Source of the DNA: Mesoaciditogaceae bacterium
GTDB lineage: Bacteria > Thermotogota > Thermotogae > Mesoaciditogales > Mesoaciditogaceae
DNA length: 19,963 nt
NCBI GenBank assembly: GCA_015486145.1
Contig: WFSH01000187.1
Span: forward strand, 1-19,963
Direction: 5' to 3'
The position numbers and the translations under genes are program-made. The notes beneath the pieces are model-generated. The model did not search any database. It was given only the letters and a program-made list of their open reading frames with translations, and had not been told where the DNA came from. Positions 13,584 through 19,963 of the stretch are shown in pieces (position 1 is the first letter of the stretch; every line of letters begins with the position of its first letter).

Positions 13584-15310
13584 TCATCAACCTCCAACTT
13601 TATTCCGAGTTCTTTGAGCTGTGCCTTGGAAACAGTGGAAGGTGCATCAACCATAAGATCGGTACCGCTCGTAGTTTTGGGGAAAGCGATCACATCTCTC
13701 AGAGATGACGATTTAGTCATGACGGCGATTAGCCTATCAAATCCTATGGCAAATCCTGCATGAGGTGGCGTTCCATACTCAAAAGCTTCTAGAAAAAAAC
13801 CAAAACGGGCCTTGGCTTCATTCTCAGAAATTCCTATGAGTTTGAACACCTTTTCTTGAAGAGCTTTTGTGTGAATCCTTACACTACCACTTCCCATTTC
13901 CCATCCGTTGATGATGAGATCGTAAGAATGAGCTCGAATCTTTGAGGGATCATCCGGATATTTCTCCAAATCTTCAAGGTACGGCATGGTAAACGGATGA
14001 TGTTGAGCCTGATATCTCTTTTCCTCTTCATTCCATTCAAACATTGGAAAATCCACAACCCATAGAATTTTGTTCGACTTTCCATTCACAAGATTTGCCT
14101 TTTGGGCGACATCAAGCCTCACTTCTCCCAAAAACTTGTTAACCGCCTGGCGTTCACCCGCACACAAAATTACCAACTCATCATTTTTAAGGTTCAAATC
14201 TATTTCCAGACCTTTGAAAATCTTTGCCACACTTCCCGACAAAGCATCATTTGATTTTTTCATCCAACCAAGTCTGAGCCCCTTGCTTTTTGCCGAATTT
14301 GCGTAAGAATCAAGTACTTTTCTTGAAAAACTCACATTCGATTCCATCTTGATGAATTTCAACGCTTCACCCTCTGATGGGGCAAGAAAACTCAATTCAT
14401 TCGCGAATTTTTCACAAGTCAAATCTTGCAATTGCATACCGAACCTCAAATCTGGCTTGTCACTTCCATATTTTTCCATCGCTTCTGAGTAACTCACAAT
14501 CGGTATTTCTTTCACATCTACATCCATGAGTTTCTCATATAAACCTTTTACAAGGCCACTTACAAAATTCAGCACATCAGATTGATCTGCGAAAGACATT
14601 TCAAGGTCCACTTGAGTAAACTCCGGTTGCCTATCTGCCCTCAGATCTTCATCCCTGAAGCACCGCACAATTTGATAATAACGATCAAAACCAGCTATCA
14701 TGAGGAGCTGCTTGAAAATTTGCGGCGATTGAGGGAGCGCGTAGAAACTTCCCCTTTTTAAACGGGACGGTACCAGAAAATCGCGGGCTCCTTCGGGTGT
14801 GGATTTAGTTAAATAAGGAGTTTCTATCTCTATAAAACCCTTTGAATTCATGTACTGCCTGATAAAATGTGCCACTTTATGTCTAAAGATAAGATTGCGC
14901 TGAAGAGCTGAACGCCTCAAATCCAAATATCTGTATCTGAGTCTTATCTCTTCGTTGCCTTCTTCTCGATTGATGTATATTGGAGGAGTTTTCGCCTCCG
15001 CAAGAATCTCCAATTCCTCCGCTAAAATTTCCACATTTCCGCTTTTTAATTTTGGATTTTTTGCATCTTCTGGTCTTGCCCTTACAATACCCTCTATCGC
15101 CACGACATACTCGTTGGACAATCTTTTAACTTTTTCGTACACCGCTTTTTGAGGATCAAACACCACCTGTACCAATCCATAACGGTCACGAATCCATGAA
15201 AACACAATACCTCCCAAATTTCTCATACGATCGATCCAACCGTTAATGATCACCTTTTCCCCGATCAAAGAATCGTCTATTTCATCTAATTTATGGGTTC
15301 TTTTCAGCAC
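13580..15310 (-). CDS. aspS: Aspartyl-tRNA synthetase
   Basis: AspRS charges tRNA-Asp with aspartate. The N-terminal OB anticodon domain spans about residues 1-105. The class II catalytic core has motif 1 around 140-170, motif 2 at about 215-235 (CFRDEDLRADRQPEF) and motif 3 near the C-terminus (FAIGFDRL). The approximately 120-residue insertion between motifs 2 and 3 marks the bacterial type. Length 576 is slightly below the usual 590. Whether it also charges tRNA-Asn cannot be told here. The start is GTG at 15310; AAGGGAGAG lies 12 nt upstream, a slightly long spacing. It is the first gene of the long run, behind its own promoter (15353-15361), and its stop overlaps the STAS gene by 4 bp. 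Confidence 0.96.
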   Translation of the reverse strand: MLKRTHKLDEIDDSLIGEKVIINGWIDRMRNLGGIVFSWIRDRYGLVQVVFDPQKAVYEKVKRLSNEYVVAIEGIVRARPEDAKNPKLKSGNVEILAEELEILAEAKTPPIYINREEGNEEIRLRYRYLDLRRSALQRNLIFRHKVAHFIRQYMNSKGFIEIETPYLTKSTPEGARDFLVPSRLKRGSFYALPQSPQIFKQLLMIAGFDRYYQIVRCFRDEDLRADRQPEFTQVDLEMSFADQSDVLNFVSGLVKGLYEKLMDVDVKEIPIVSYSEAMEKYGSDKPDLRFGMQLQDLTCEKFANELSFLAPSEGEALKFIKMESNVSFSRKVLDSYANSAKSKGLRLGWMKKSNDALSGSVAKIFKGLEIDLNLKNDELVILCAGERQAVNKFLGEVRLDVAQKANLVNGKSNKILWVVDFPMFEWNEEEKRYQAQHHPFTMPYLEDLEKYPDDPSKIRAHSYDLIINGWEMGSGSVRIHTKALQEKVFKLIGISENEAKARFGFFLEAFEYGTPPHAGFAIGFDRLIAVMTKSSSLRDVIAFPKTTSGTDLMVDAPSTVSKAQLKELGIKLEVDE

Positions 15311-15330
15311 TTTGTGAAAGCTCTCCCTTC

Positions 15331-15361
15331 AACTTACTCGTAAGTTCAAGAAATTATACCA
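15331..15361 (-). promoter_or_regulatory. Extended -10 promoter and leader hairpin of the aspS run
   Basis: On the minus strand TGG-TATAAT at 15361-15353 is an extended -10; a weak -35 candidate, TTAGAA, lies 17 nt upstream overlapping the end of the ABC permease gene. About 7 nt downstream a perfect inverted repeat AACTTA-CGAG-TAAGTT (15346-15331) would form a stem-loop at the very 5' end of the transcript, before the AAGGGAGAG ribosome-binding site. The TGGTATAAT matches the one before znuA base for base. Confidence 0.6.
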
Positions 15362-15377
15362 TTTTTGTGTGTTCCTT

Positions 15378-16193
15378 CTAAGATTTGACAAAATTTCTTG
15401 ACCATTTTATTCCCAACGATATTGCAAATATGGCAGTTATAAAGAATACCACAGAAGGACCGGAGGGGATATTGGTGTAAAAAGAGAATGCTATCCCGCC
15501 AAAAACTGCCACCATTCCAAACAAAATTGAAAACAAAACCACGTTTGAAAACTTCTTAGATAACATCTTAGATGCAGCGGAGGGAGCTATCATGATAGAA
15601 CTTGCCAAGACTACACCAACAAACATCACCGCAATAATTGTCACTAACGATACAACGAGCATGAAAAAATAATAATCAACGTCTACGGGAATTCCAACTA
15701 TTCTGGAAAAATCCTCGTCGAATGTTGAATAAACCGTGGCTCGGCCTCTGAAAAGATACCAAAAAACAGTGATAAGCAAAACGATCGCGGCAAAATAAAC
15801 ATCACTCGATGATATGGCAAGCAAGTTACCAAAAAGATATCCCATCACATCCACGTGATATCCCTTGGATATGTCTATCAAGAATATACCCAACGCCATA
15901 AAAAAAGCAAAAAAAGTTCCTATCGTCGCATCTTCCGAGATTTTTCCAGTTTTGCTGACAAAGCCTATAAGCAACCCTATTCCCATTGCAAACGCTATGG
16001 CAGCCCACATGGGAGAAACTCCAATGAGAATTCCCAAAGCGATACCTGCAAAAGCCCCGTGGGATATTCCCACACTTGTAAAAGACATTTTTCGAAATAG
16101 CAATATAGGGCCCACAATGCCGGCTACAACAGCTATGAGTTCTCCACCCAAAAGTGCACGTTGCATAAACGTCAAACTCAGAAATTCAAACAT
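15378..16193 (-). CDS. znuB: Zinc/manganese ABC transporter, permease
   Basis: An ABC-3 family integral membrane permease of 271 residues with about eight to nine hydrophobic segments. The GISHGAFAGIALG block near residues 43-55 is typical of the family's metal-transport permeases, and the second half has VGVVLASSIMIAPSAASKM, the conserved coupling region. It forms the channel for the binding protein and ATPase encoded just upstream. The ATG at 16193 overlaps the ATPase gene by 8 bp, with GAGAAGAAGAGG as ribosome-binding region. Metal specificity (Zn, Mn or Fe) cannot be set from the permease; the gene symbol follows the nearest well-known family. Confidence 0.85.
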   Translation of the reverse strand: MFEFLSLTFMQRALLGGELIAVVAGIVGPILLFRKMSFTSVGISHGAFAGIALGILIGVSPMWAAIAFAMGIGLLIGFVSKTGKISEDATIGTFFAFFMALGIFLIDISKGYHVDVMGYLFGNLLAISSSDVYFAAIVLLITVFWYLFRGRATVYSTFDEDFSRIVGIPVDVDYYFFMLVVSLVTIIAVMFVGVVLASSIMIAPSAASKMLSKKFSNVVLFSILFGMVAVFGGIAFSFYTNIPSGPSVVFFITAIFAISLGIKWSRNFVKS

Positions 16194-16944
16194 CCTCTTC
16201 TTCTCCAGATGACAAATGATGATGTTCTACAAGGTGAATGTTTGGTCCGTATAATTTTCTTATTTCTGGTTCCTTGAGCAGCTTAGCCGCTTCACTGTGT
16301 GGAACGAGACGTTTGTTGATGCAAAAAACATTTTCGGCATACGCTGTTGTAAAACCTATATCGTGGCTGGACATGATGATCGTCAAGGAATGTTCTTCTT
16401 TGATTCGTTCGATCATCTCATAAAATTTTGATTGAGAACGCGGATCCATACCCGTTAAGGGTTCATCCATTATCATAAGTTTCGATTCGGTTGCCAAAGC
16501 TCGTGCTATCAAAACTCTTTGCTGCTGTCCACCACTGAGCTCACTTATGGGCCGTTTGGCAAGTGAGGTCATTTTAACTTCTTGCAGATATCGCATCACG
16601 TGTTCTTTCCTAACCATTCTTGATTCTTTAAAGCGATAACGTCCCATCTCCACCACTTGATAAACCGTTAACGGAAAGGATTGGAACTGTGCACCCCGCT
16701 GTGCCAAGTAACCTATTGGATGCTTTTTTAGATATTTCTTCATATCCAAGCCATCCATCTCTATTCGCCCTTCGTAAGCCACCAAACCGGCTATTGCCTT
16801 GATCAGCGTGGTTTTCCCACCCCCATTTGGACCCATGATGACGTGAAACTTACCGAGAGCGAGTTTTGTGGATATTTTAGAAATGGCAACATAATGATCG
16901 TACCGAACGGTCACCGAGTCAATGGTCAAGAACCCATCATTCAT
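16186..16944 (-). CDS. znuC: Zinc/manganese ABC transporter, ATPase
   Basis: Cytosolic ATPase of the metal importer, 252 residues. Walker A is GPNGGGKT (38-45), Q82 lies in the Q-loop, the ABC signature LSGGQ is at 136-140, Walker B ends in DEP (D160), and SSHD is the H-loop. All catalytic residues are intact. The C-terminus has a short His-rich run (LVEHHHLSSGEEE) that might touch metal, though this is only suggestive. The ATG overlaps the binding-protein stop by 4 bp, and the 3' end overlaps the permease by 8 bp, so the three genes form one coupled unit. Confidence 0.92.
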   Translation of the reverse strand: MNDGFLTIDSVTVRYDHYVAISKISTKLALGKFHVIMGPNGGGKTTLIKAIAGLVAYEGRIEMDGLDMKKYLKKHPIGYLAQRGAQFQSFPLTVYQVVEMGRYRFKESRMVRKEHVMRYLQEVKMTSLAKRPISELSGGQQQRVLIARALATESKLMIMDEPLTGMDPRSQSKFYEMIERIKEEHSLTIIMSSHDIGFTTAYAENVFCINKRLVPHSEAAKLLKEPEIRKLYGPNIHLVEHHHLSSGEEEDV

Positions 16945-17777
16945 TTAAAAGCCTCTACGAACTTTTTCGTTATACTTTTCATCAATTCAAAGTAATTGTC
17001 CATAAAAATGGGATTTATTTCCACAATTTTGGCGTGCATATCCCTTGCCAACGTATCTGTAATTCTCGCTGGAGTCACCGGATCACCAATGATCGAATCA
17101 ATTTTATAACGCTTCATGGCCTCAATGACATTTTGATATTTCTCAGGACTCAACACTTGACCAGAATCATTCTCGAGAGAGTATTCTTTCCCAAGACCGT
17201 AAGCACGCGCAAAATACAACCAAGCAGGGTGTTGAGCAACAAAGGGTTTATTATGATATGGTTTAAGTTCTTCTCTTATTTGATTGTCAAGAATGTTAAG
17301 CTCCATCAAAAAACTCCCCAAATTGTATGAGAAAATCTTTTGGGCGTTGGGATCGAGTTTCACAAGATCACTGTAAATGTTGATGCACATTAACTCGTAC
17401 AACTTCACATCAAGCCAAACGTGAGGATTGTACGCATCCTTAACACCAATCAAAAAGTGTTCCATCCCTTTTGTGGAATTGAACTCCTTCACCGAAGGAC
17501 TTATGGCTTTGATTCTCTGAGCTATCCACTTGTCTTCCCCTAAACCAAGATCGATCAAGGCTTCAGCCTTTGATATCTCAATCACTTGTCTGGGACTGAG
17601 GGTATAATTATGAGGATCATCCCCAGGTTTAAGCAGTTCCACGACTCTCACCAGATTTCCACCAATACGTTGAACTGCATAGCTAAGTGGAGGTATGGTT
17701 ACAACAATTTGCATAGAGGCAAATACGGACGTCAATAAAAGCAATAAAATAATGGTCAACATGAACACATTCCTCAT
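16941..17777 (-). CDS. znuA: Zinc/manganese ABC transporter, substrate-binding protein
   Basis: Cluster A-I metal-binding protein of the ZnuA/TroA type. The signal peptide is about 20 residues, with no lipobox Cys, so the protein is free or anchored by an uncleaved helix and not by lipid. Metal ligands expected: H56 (DPHNYTLSP), H119 (NPHVWLD) and H183 (QHPAWLYF) are present; the fourth position, usually Asp in an LDP context, is Asn 255 (INP). There is no His-rich loop, unlike many ZnuA. Start: an in-frame GTG at 17786 lies in the Shine-Dalgarno TGAGGTGA; ATG at 17777, a few bases later, is the better start (278 residues). Specificity for zinc or manganese is undecided. Confidence 0.88.
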   Translation of the reverse strand: MRNVFMLTIILLLLLTSVFASMQIVVTIPPLSYAVQRIGGNLVRVVELLKPGDDPHNYTLSPRQVIEISKAEALIDLGLGEDKWIAQRIKAISPSVKEFNSTKGMEHFLIGVKDAYNPHVWLDVKLYELMCINIYSDLVKLDPNAQKIFSYNLGSFLMELNILDNQIREELKPYHNKPFVAQHPAWLYFARAYGLGKEYSLENDSGQVLSPEKYQNVIEAMKRYKIDSIIGDPVTPARITDTLARDMHAKIVEINPIFMDNYFELMKSITKKFVEAFK

Positions 17778-17795
17778 TTTTATCACCTCAATTAC

Positions 17796-17804
17796 ATTAT
17801 ACCA
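17796..17804 (-). promoter_or_regulatory. Extended -10 promoter of the metal ABC operon
   Basis: TGG-TATAAT at 17804-17796 on the minus strand. A TTGACG at 17814-17809 is too close (7 nt) to serve as the -35. The predicted start, near 17790, would leave a leader of about 12 nt with the Shine-Dalgarno at its 5' end. A small inverted repeat AGCA-CA-TGCT at 17818-17827 lies where a -35 or metalloregulator site would be; I do not recognise it as a Zur or MntR box. Confidence 0.55.
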
Positions 17805-17850
17805 ACCTCGTCAAGAGAGCACATGCTAAAAAGGGATCTCAGAGTCAACC

Positions 17851-17883
17851 AAAAATCTTTGCAGGCGATTATTTATTGCAAAG
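17851..17883 (-). terminator. Probable intrinsic terminator after the PAP2 gene
   Basis: Minus-strand arms CTTTGCA (17883-17877) and TGCAAAG (17863-17857) make a 7-bp stem with a 13-nt loop, followed by ATTTTT. It sits about 90 bp after the PAP2 stop and before the znuA promoter. The loop is large, so the call is moderate. Confidence 0.5.
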
Positions 17884-17969
17884 GCCATCTTCAACCCAAA
17901 CTGAAATATGCTTGATAAATCAAGATTCCTATCAGGCGCAAATGATGATTGATTTGAAGAGAAGCGCGT

Positions 17970-18611
17970 TCAAATAGGCTCCTTTGCAACGTATTTGAGG
18001 AAGAGCCTTGAAACTGCAAAACTGAGCCCAAGACCAATTATCACATCAGACAGATAGTGTTGTTTCACAAAAACCGTTGAAGCAACGATCAAAGCGGCCC
18101 AAATTGCCACCGGCACTCCTATACGTTTGTCGATTTTGATCCAATGAAAGGCCATTAAAGTTGAGAGAGAAGTATGCAAACTTGGAAAGTCATTGTACGG
18201 ATGATCACTTGCGTAAACTGCTAAAATCATTTTAACAAACGGATCATTTCCCGTCAAATGTGGACGCATAACGAACGACTGTGCAAAAAAATAAAACGTG
18301 TAACTGACAAACCAAACGAGTATCATTGAAAGAGCGGCCGATTTGAAAATGCGTATCCTAAAGGCCAGAAAAAGTATCAACGATGCGTAGATGAAATATT
18401 GAAGAGAATCGTACGGAATGATGAACGGCGGAATTACTGGTATTAGAGTATCAAAATACGACTTCATAAAGATCAAGTTGGGTCCATGATTCAGTACGGC
18501 ATAAATCTCATCGGTGAAGTGAAGCGCAACTATGAGCAAAGCCGCTATAACCATGTTCTTCCATCCAGAACCAAGTACCCCTTGCTTTAACTGACTTTTC
18601 ATCCAATTCAT
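17970..18611 (-). CDS. PAP2-superfamily membrane phosphatase or phosphotransferase
   Basis: A 213-residue integral membrane protein with about six hydrophobic segments. The vanadium-type phosphatase motifs are readable: RP at 116-117 (motif 1 end), FPSLHTSLS at 142-150 with the acid/base H146, and SxxxxxxHxxxD-like spacing ending H185-D189 (KQHYLSDV). PSLH in place of PSGH is typical of the Aur1/inositol-phosphorylceramide-synthase-like branch, so a lipid phosphotransferase is as likely as a phosphatidic acid or undecaprenyl pyrophosphate phosphatase. GGAGGAGA 5-8 nt upstream supports the ATG at 18611. It appears to be transcribed alone, from about 18827, through a leader of over 200 nt that contains a dispersed repeat. 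Confidence 0.88.
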   Translation of the reverse strand: MNWMKSQLKQGVLGSGWKNMVIAALLIVALHFTDEIYAVLNHGPNLIFMKSYFDTLIPVIPPFIIPYDSLQYFIYASLILFLAFRIRIFKSAALSMILVWFVSYTFYFFAQSFVMRPHLTGNDPFVKMILAVYASDHPYNDFPSLHTSLSTLMAFHWIKIDKRIGVPVAIWAALIVASTVFVKQHYLSDVIIGLGLSFAVSRLFLKYVAKEPI

Positions 18612-18663
18612 TGATTTCTCCTCCCTCTATTTTTCACGGATAAAGTGGATCTCTTTGAGATTA

Positions 18664-18734
18664 TGTGGGTAACACTTTTTAAATAACGATATTCTCTGAC
18701 ATTTTAGTACCACTTTTCAAGCGGTGAGTGTAAT
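18664..18734 (+). repeat. Dispersed approximately 70-bp intergenic repeat, copy 2
   Basis: Starts TGTGGGTA and ends AGTGTAAT on the plus strand, matching copy 1 at 343-412 in the opposite orientation. The stem here reads ACCACTT / AAGCGGT on the plus strand (one A-C mismatch) but ACCGCTT / AAGTGGT on the minus strand, where the changed pair is G-U. The minus strand is also the direction of the PAP2 gene, whose leader contains this copy. Confidence 0.65.
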
Positions 18735-18832
18735 TTTTCGAATTCCCGTCAGAACCGGCTTTACTCTTTTATCCATTCCACTGTGAAAAATCGTGACAAC
18801 ATCTAAAACCATCAGGATAAGAACCGAGTTCA

Positions 18833-18862
18833 ATTATAAAACAATGGTATCACTTTTCGCAA
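18833..18862 (-). promoter_or_regulatory. Probable promoter of the PAP2 gene
   Basis: TTGCGA (18862-18857), an 18-nt spacer, then TATAAT (18838-18833) on the minus strand. It matches the consensus at 10 of 12 positions. It lies just downstream of the terminator of the preceding gene and about 220 bp from the PAP2 ATG. Confidence 0.5.
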
Positions 18863-18887
18863 AAGGTTGCAAACGTGTGAGGTGTCC

Positions 18888-18924
18888 AAAAAAAACGCCA
18901 TTTTGAAGAGATTTCTTCAAAATG
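18888..18924 (-). terminator. Intrinsic terminator of the exported-protein gene, built on a GTCAT-foot hairpin
   Basis: Minus strand: CATTTTGAAGA (18924-18914) pairs with TCTTCAAAATG (18909-18899), 11 bp with a 4-nt loop, then GCG and eight T (18895-18888). It lies about 85 bp after the stop at 19008. Its 5' arm with foot reads GTCATTTTGAAGA, the same family as the hairpins at 252 and 445. Confidence 0.85.
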
Positions 18925-19007
18925 ACGCGGGGGATTAAATCAACGCTCAAAAAAGATGGCATTATCATTGTGATCTTTATCGCCATTTGATTGCCATTTA
19001 AAGTGTT

Positions 19008-19496
19008 CTAAAAATAATAGAAAAACCCCGAAGTCAAATCAGCTTCGATGGGATGGCTATAAGTTCCAAACTTAAAAGCCACTCCCGGCGCTATGTACGA
19101 AACTACCTTTCCTTTGAGACCCGGTAATTGACTTTCAAAGTTCACGAACAATGCAGGGCCTACAAAGGCTCCAAAAGCAGAGTATTCACCCCAAAACTCT
19201 GCACTTCCAGAAGCGACTGCCCCGTAGTTTATTTCAAGTTTACCAATCTTTTTGTTTTCTGTCGTTGTTCCAAAATCTGTAGCGTATATATTTCCAAGTT
19301 TTGTACCGCCACCTACTTCAACACCAATTGGAAAAATCGAAATACCTATGTACGCAAAAGTATTGGGCCTAAGTTCTTTCCCTATTGATATCGCACTGTT
19401 TCCGAATGTTCCATAAGTGACGCCAATCATCAATCCAAATCCCATACCTCCCACCAAGACAGTTACAATTGCGAGAGCAACCAAACTTTTTTTCAT
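19008..19496 (-). CDS. Small exported protein, possible outer-membrane beta-barrel
   Basis: I do not recognise this 162-residue protein. It begins with a clear Sec signal peptide (MKKSLVALAIVTVLVGGMGFG, cut near residue 21-29). The mature part is Gly/aromatic/Ser-rich with alternating short strands (FAYIGISIFPIGVEVGGG; VVSYIAPGVAFKFG), few charges, no Cys, and ends in Phe (SGFFYYF). An aromatic last residue and alternating strands are typical of outer-membrane barrels; about 130 residues would suit an eight-stranded barrel. Members of the Thermotogota have an outer sheath (toga), so such a protein is plausible. It has its own near-consensus promoter, a strong GGAGGG site 9 nt before the ATG, and its own terminator, which together suggest high expression. 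Confidence 0.8.
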   Translation of the reverse strand: MKKSLVALAIVTVLVGGMGFGLMIGVTYGTFGNSAISIGKELRPNTFAYIGISIFPIGVEVGGGTKLGNIYATDFGTTTENKKIGKLEINYGAVASGSAEFWGEYSAFGAFVGPALFVNFESQLPGLKGKVVSYIAPGVAFKFGTYSHPIEADLTSGFFYYF

Positions 19497-19537
19497 CGGA
19501 AATCCCTCCTTTGTTGTTGGATGAAAAATGTGTAAAA

Positions 19538-19567
19538 ATTATATCATATACTTTAAATATATGTCAA
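19538..19567 (-). promoter_or_regulatory. Near-consensus promoter of the exported-protein gene
   Basis: TTGACA (19567-19562), 18-nt spacer, then TGA-TATAAT (19546-19538): both hexamers are perfect and the -10 is extended. The start would be near 19531, about 35 nt before the ATG. A 7-bp inverted repeat AATCCAA-ACAA-TTGGATT at 19577-19594 lies just upstream and could bind a regulator. Confidence 0.85.
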
Positions 19568-19712
19568 ACAGTCATAAATCCAAACAATTGGATTCTCTTC
19601 ATTTTTGTGTGGATAAAACATGACAAATCTCTATTCTGTTCTTGTAAGTTTGAATAAAGTCATTCAAAAACACCTTGTTATCAAGTAAAAGAACAGGCAC
19701 CCTCAAAACAAG

Positions 19713-19737
19713 ATTCCGGCTCGGTGGCCGGAATGAC
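19713..19737. repeat. REP-like hairpin with GTCAT foot (copy d)
   Basis: ATTCCGGC (19713-19720) pairs perfectly with GCCGGAAT (19727-19734), with a 6-nt loop, followed by GAC. On the minus strand it begins GGTCATTCCGGC, so it shares the GTCAT foot but not the TGAAR arm of copies a-c. No T-tract follows. Confidence 0.6.
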
Positions 19738-19830
19738 CATTTTCATAACCAAGACAAAAGCCAAGAGAGATGTCTCTTTCACTTACACGACTAAAGTGAT
19801 AGCTGTGAAGAGAGGCATGAGATGTGTTAA

Positions 19831-19963
19831 AAAAGTGAAGTATTCAATTATGAATGTCGAGCATACTTTGATTTTGTTTTTTCGTTTTTACCACCCCTTG
19901 AAGCCTTCGTCAAAACATATGAAGACGCCATACAAGATGTGAAAGAACAGAGCAAGATTGCAC
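19831..19963 (+). pseudogene. Protein-like plus-strand frame cut by the window edge, probably frame-broken
   Basis: After a TAA at 19828-19830 one frame stays open for 44 codons to the edge and reads like a real protein: FNYECRAYFDFVFSF, then LEAFVKTYEDAIQDVKEQ, a plausible charged helix. It has no ATG, GTG or TTG near its beginning. The frame upstream, one base different, reads KRGMRCVKK straight into a run of six A (19829-19834), so a one-base change (or a slip) in that run would join the two into one protein. I cannot name a family. It may be a decayed insertion-sequence gene next to the REP-like hairpin, or chance. Confidence 0.3.

Larger units (their letters stand above)
18612..19007. 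other. 396-bp intergenic region: repeat, promoter and terminator
   Basis: No gene is seen on either strand. From right to left: the terminator of the exported-protein gene (18888-18924), a probable promoter for the PAP2 gene (18833-18862), and the second copy of the approximately 70-bp repeat (18664-18734), which would lie in the PAP2 leader. Confidence 0.6.
19497..19963. other. 467-bp right-edge region with promoter, hairpin and a broken frame
   Basis: No intact gene is seen. It holds the promoter at 19538-19567, the inverted repeat at 19577-19594, the REP-like hairpin at 19713-19737 and, beyond that, a plus-strand frame that looks protein-like but lacks a start. A 72-codon plus-strand frame beginning with GTG at 19724 starts inside the hairpin, so that start is not natural. 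Confidence 0.5.

Noticed and set aside
17809..17814. TTGACG as the -35 of the metal ABC promoter
   Set aside because: Only 7 nt separate it from TATAAT; the usual distance is 16-18.
17911..17924. Palindrome CTTGATAAATCAAG after the PAP2 gene as a terminator
   Set aside because: A 5-bp AT-rich stem without a T-tract; the 17851-17883 hairpin is a better candidate.
19724..19942. A 72-codon plus-strand gene starting at GTG 19724
   Set aside because: The GTG lies in the loop and arm of the hairpin, there is no ribosome-binding site, and the second half is less protein-like than the frame one base away.

Overview
The window reads as chromosomal DNA from an AT-rich anaerobic thermophile of the Thermotogota (Thermotogae). 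The main reason is the gene order STAS anti-sigma antagonist - cmk - ispH - rpsA - der - plsY, which I recognise from memory in Thermotoga maritima and relatives. The proteins are too divergent for me to name a genus; a deep-branching lineage is possible. Every confident gene lies on the minus strand. I see no phage, CRISPR array, tRNA, rRNA or intact insertion sequence.

Read in the direction of transcription (right to left). The right edge (19497-19963) holds a non-coding stretch, a REP-like hairpin and a plus-strand frame that looks like a frame-broken gene. Next comes a single-gene unit for a small exported, possibly beta-barrel protein (19008-19496), with a near-consensus promoter and a clear terminator. 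A PAP2-family phosphatase follows (17970-18611), with a long leader that carries a dispersed repeat. A three-gene zinc/manganese-type ABC importer (15378-17777) overlaps gene to gene behind an extended -10 promoter.

A second extended -10 promoter just upstream of aspS starts a tightly packed run of thirteen genes (15310 down to 559): aspS, STAS protein, cmk, ispH, rpsA, der, plsY, a secreted TPR/propeller protein, a SigH-like sigma factor, a small membrane protein, a GH31 alpha-glucosidase, nfo and a divergent PEP carboxykinase. Most junctions overlap by 4-17 bp or leave 0-15 bp; the largest gap is 34 bp. The first half is core translation, nucleotide, isoprenoid, ribosome-assembly and lipid functions. 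The second half joins a sigma factor and secreted/membrane proteins to sugar and C3/C4 metabolism and base-excision repair. The left edge (1-98) carries the first 32 codons of a membrane protein.

The most unusual signals are non-coding. A perfect 8-bp hairpin sits between a strong Shine-Dalgarno and the likely ATG of rpsA. An approximately 70-bp repeat occurs in opposite orientations near both ends of the window, and its stem is kept by G-U wobble on one strand. Four intergenic hairpins have a GTCAT foot, three of them sharing GTCATYYTGAAR, and one of these has become a terminator. Three genes (rpsA, the GH31 gene, znuA) have an upstream in-frame GTG that is really part of the Shine-Dalgarno, so I moved their starts downstream.
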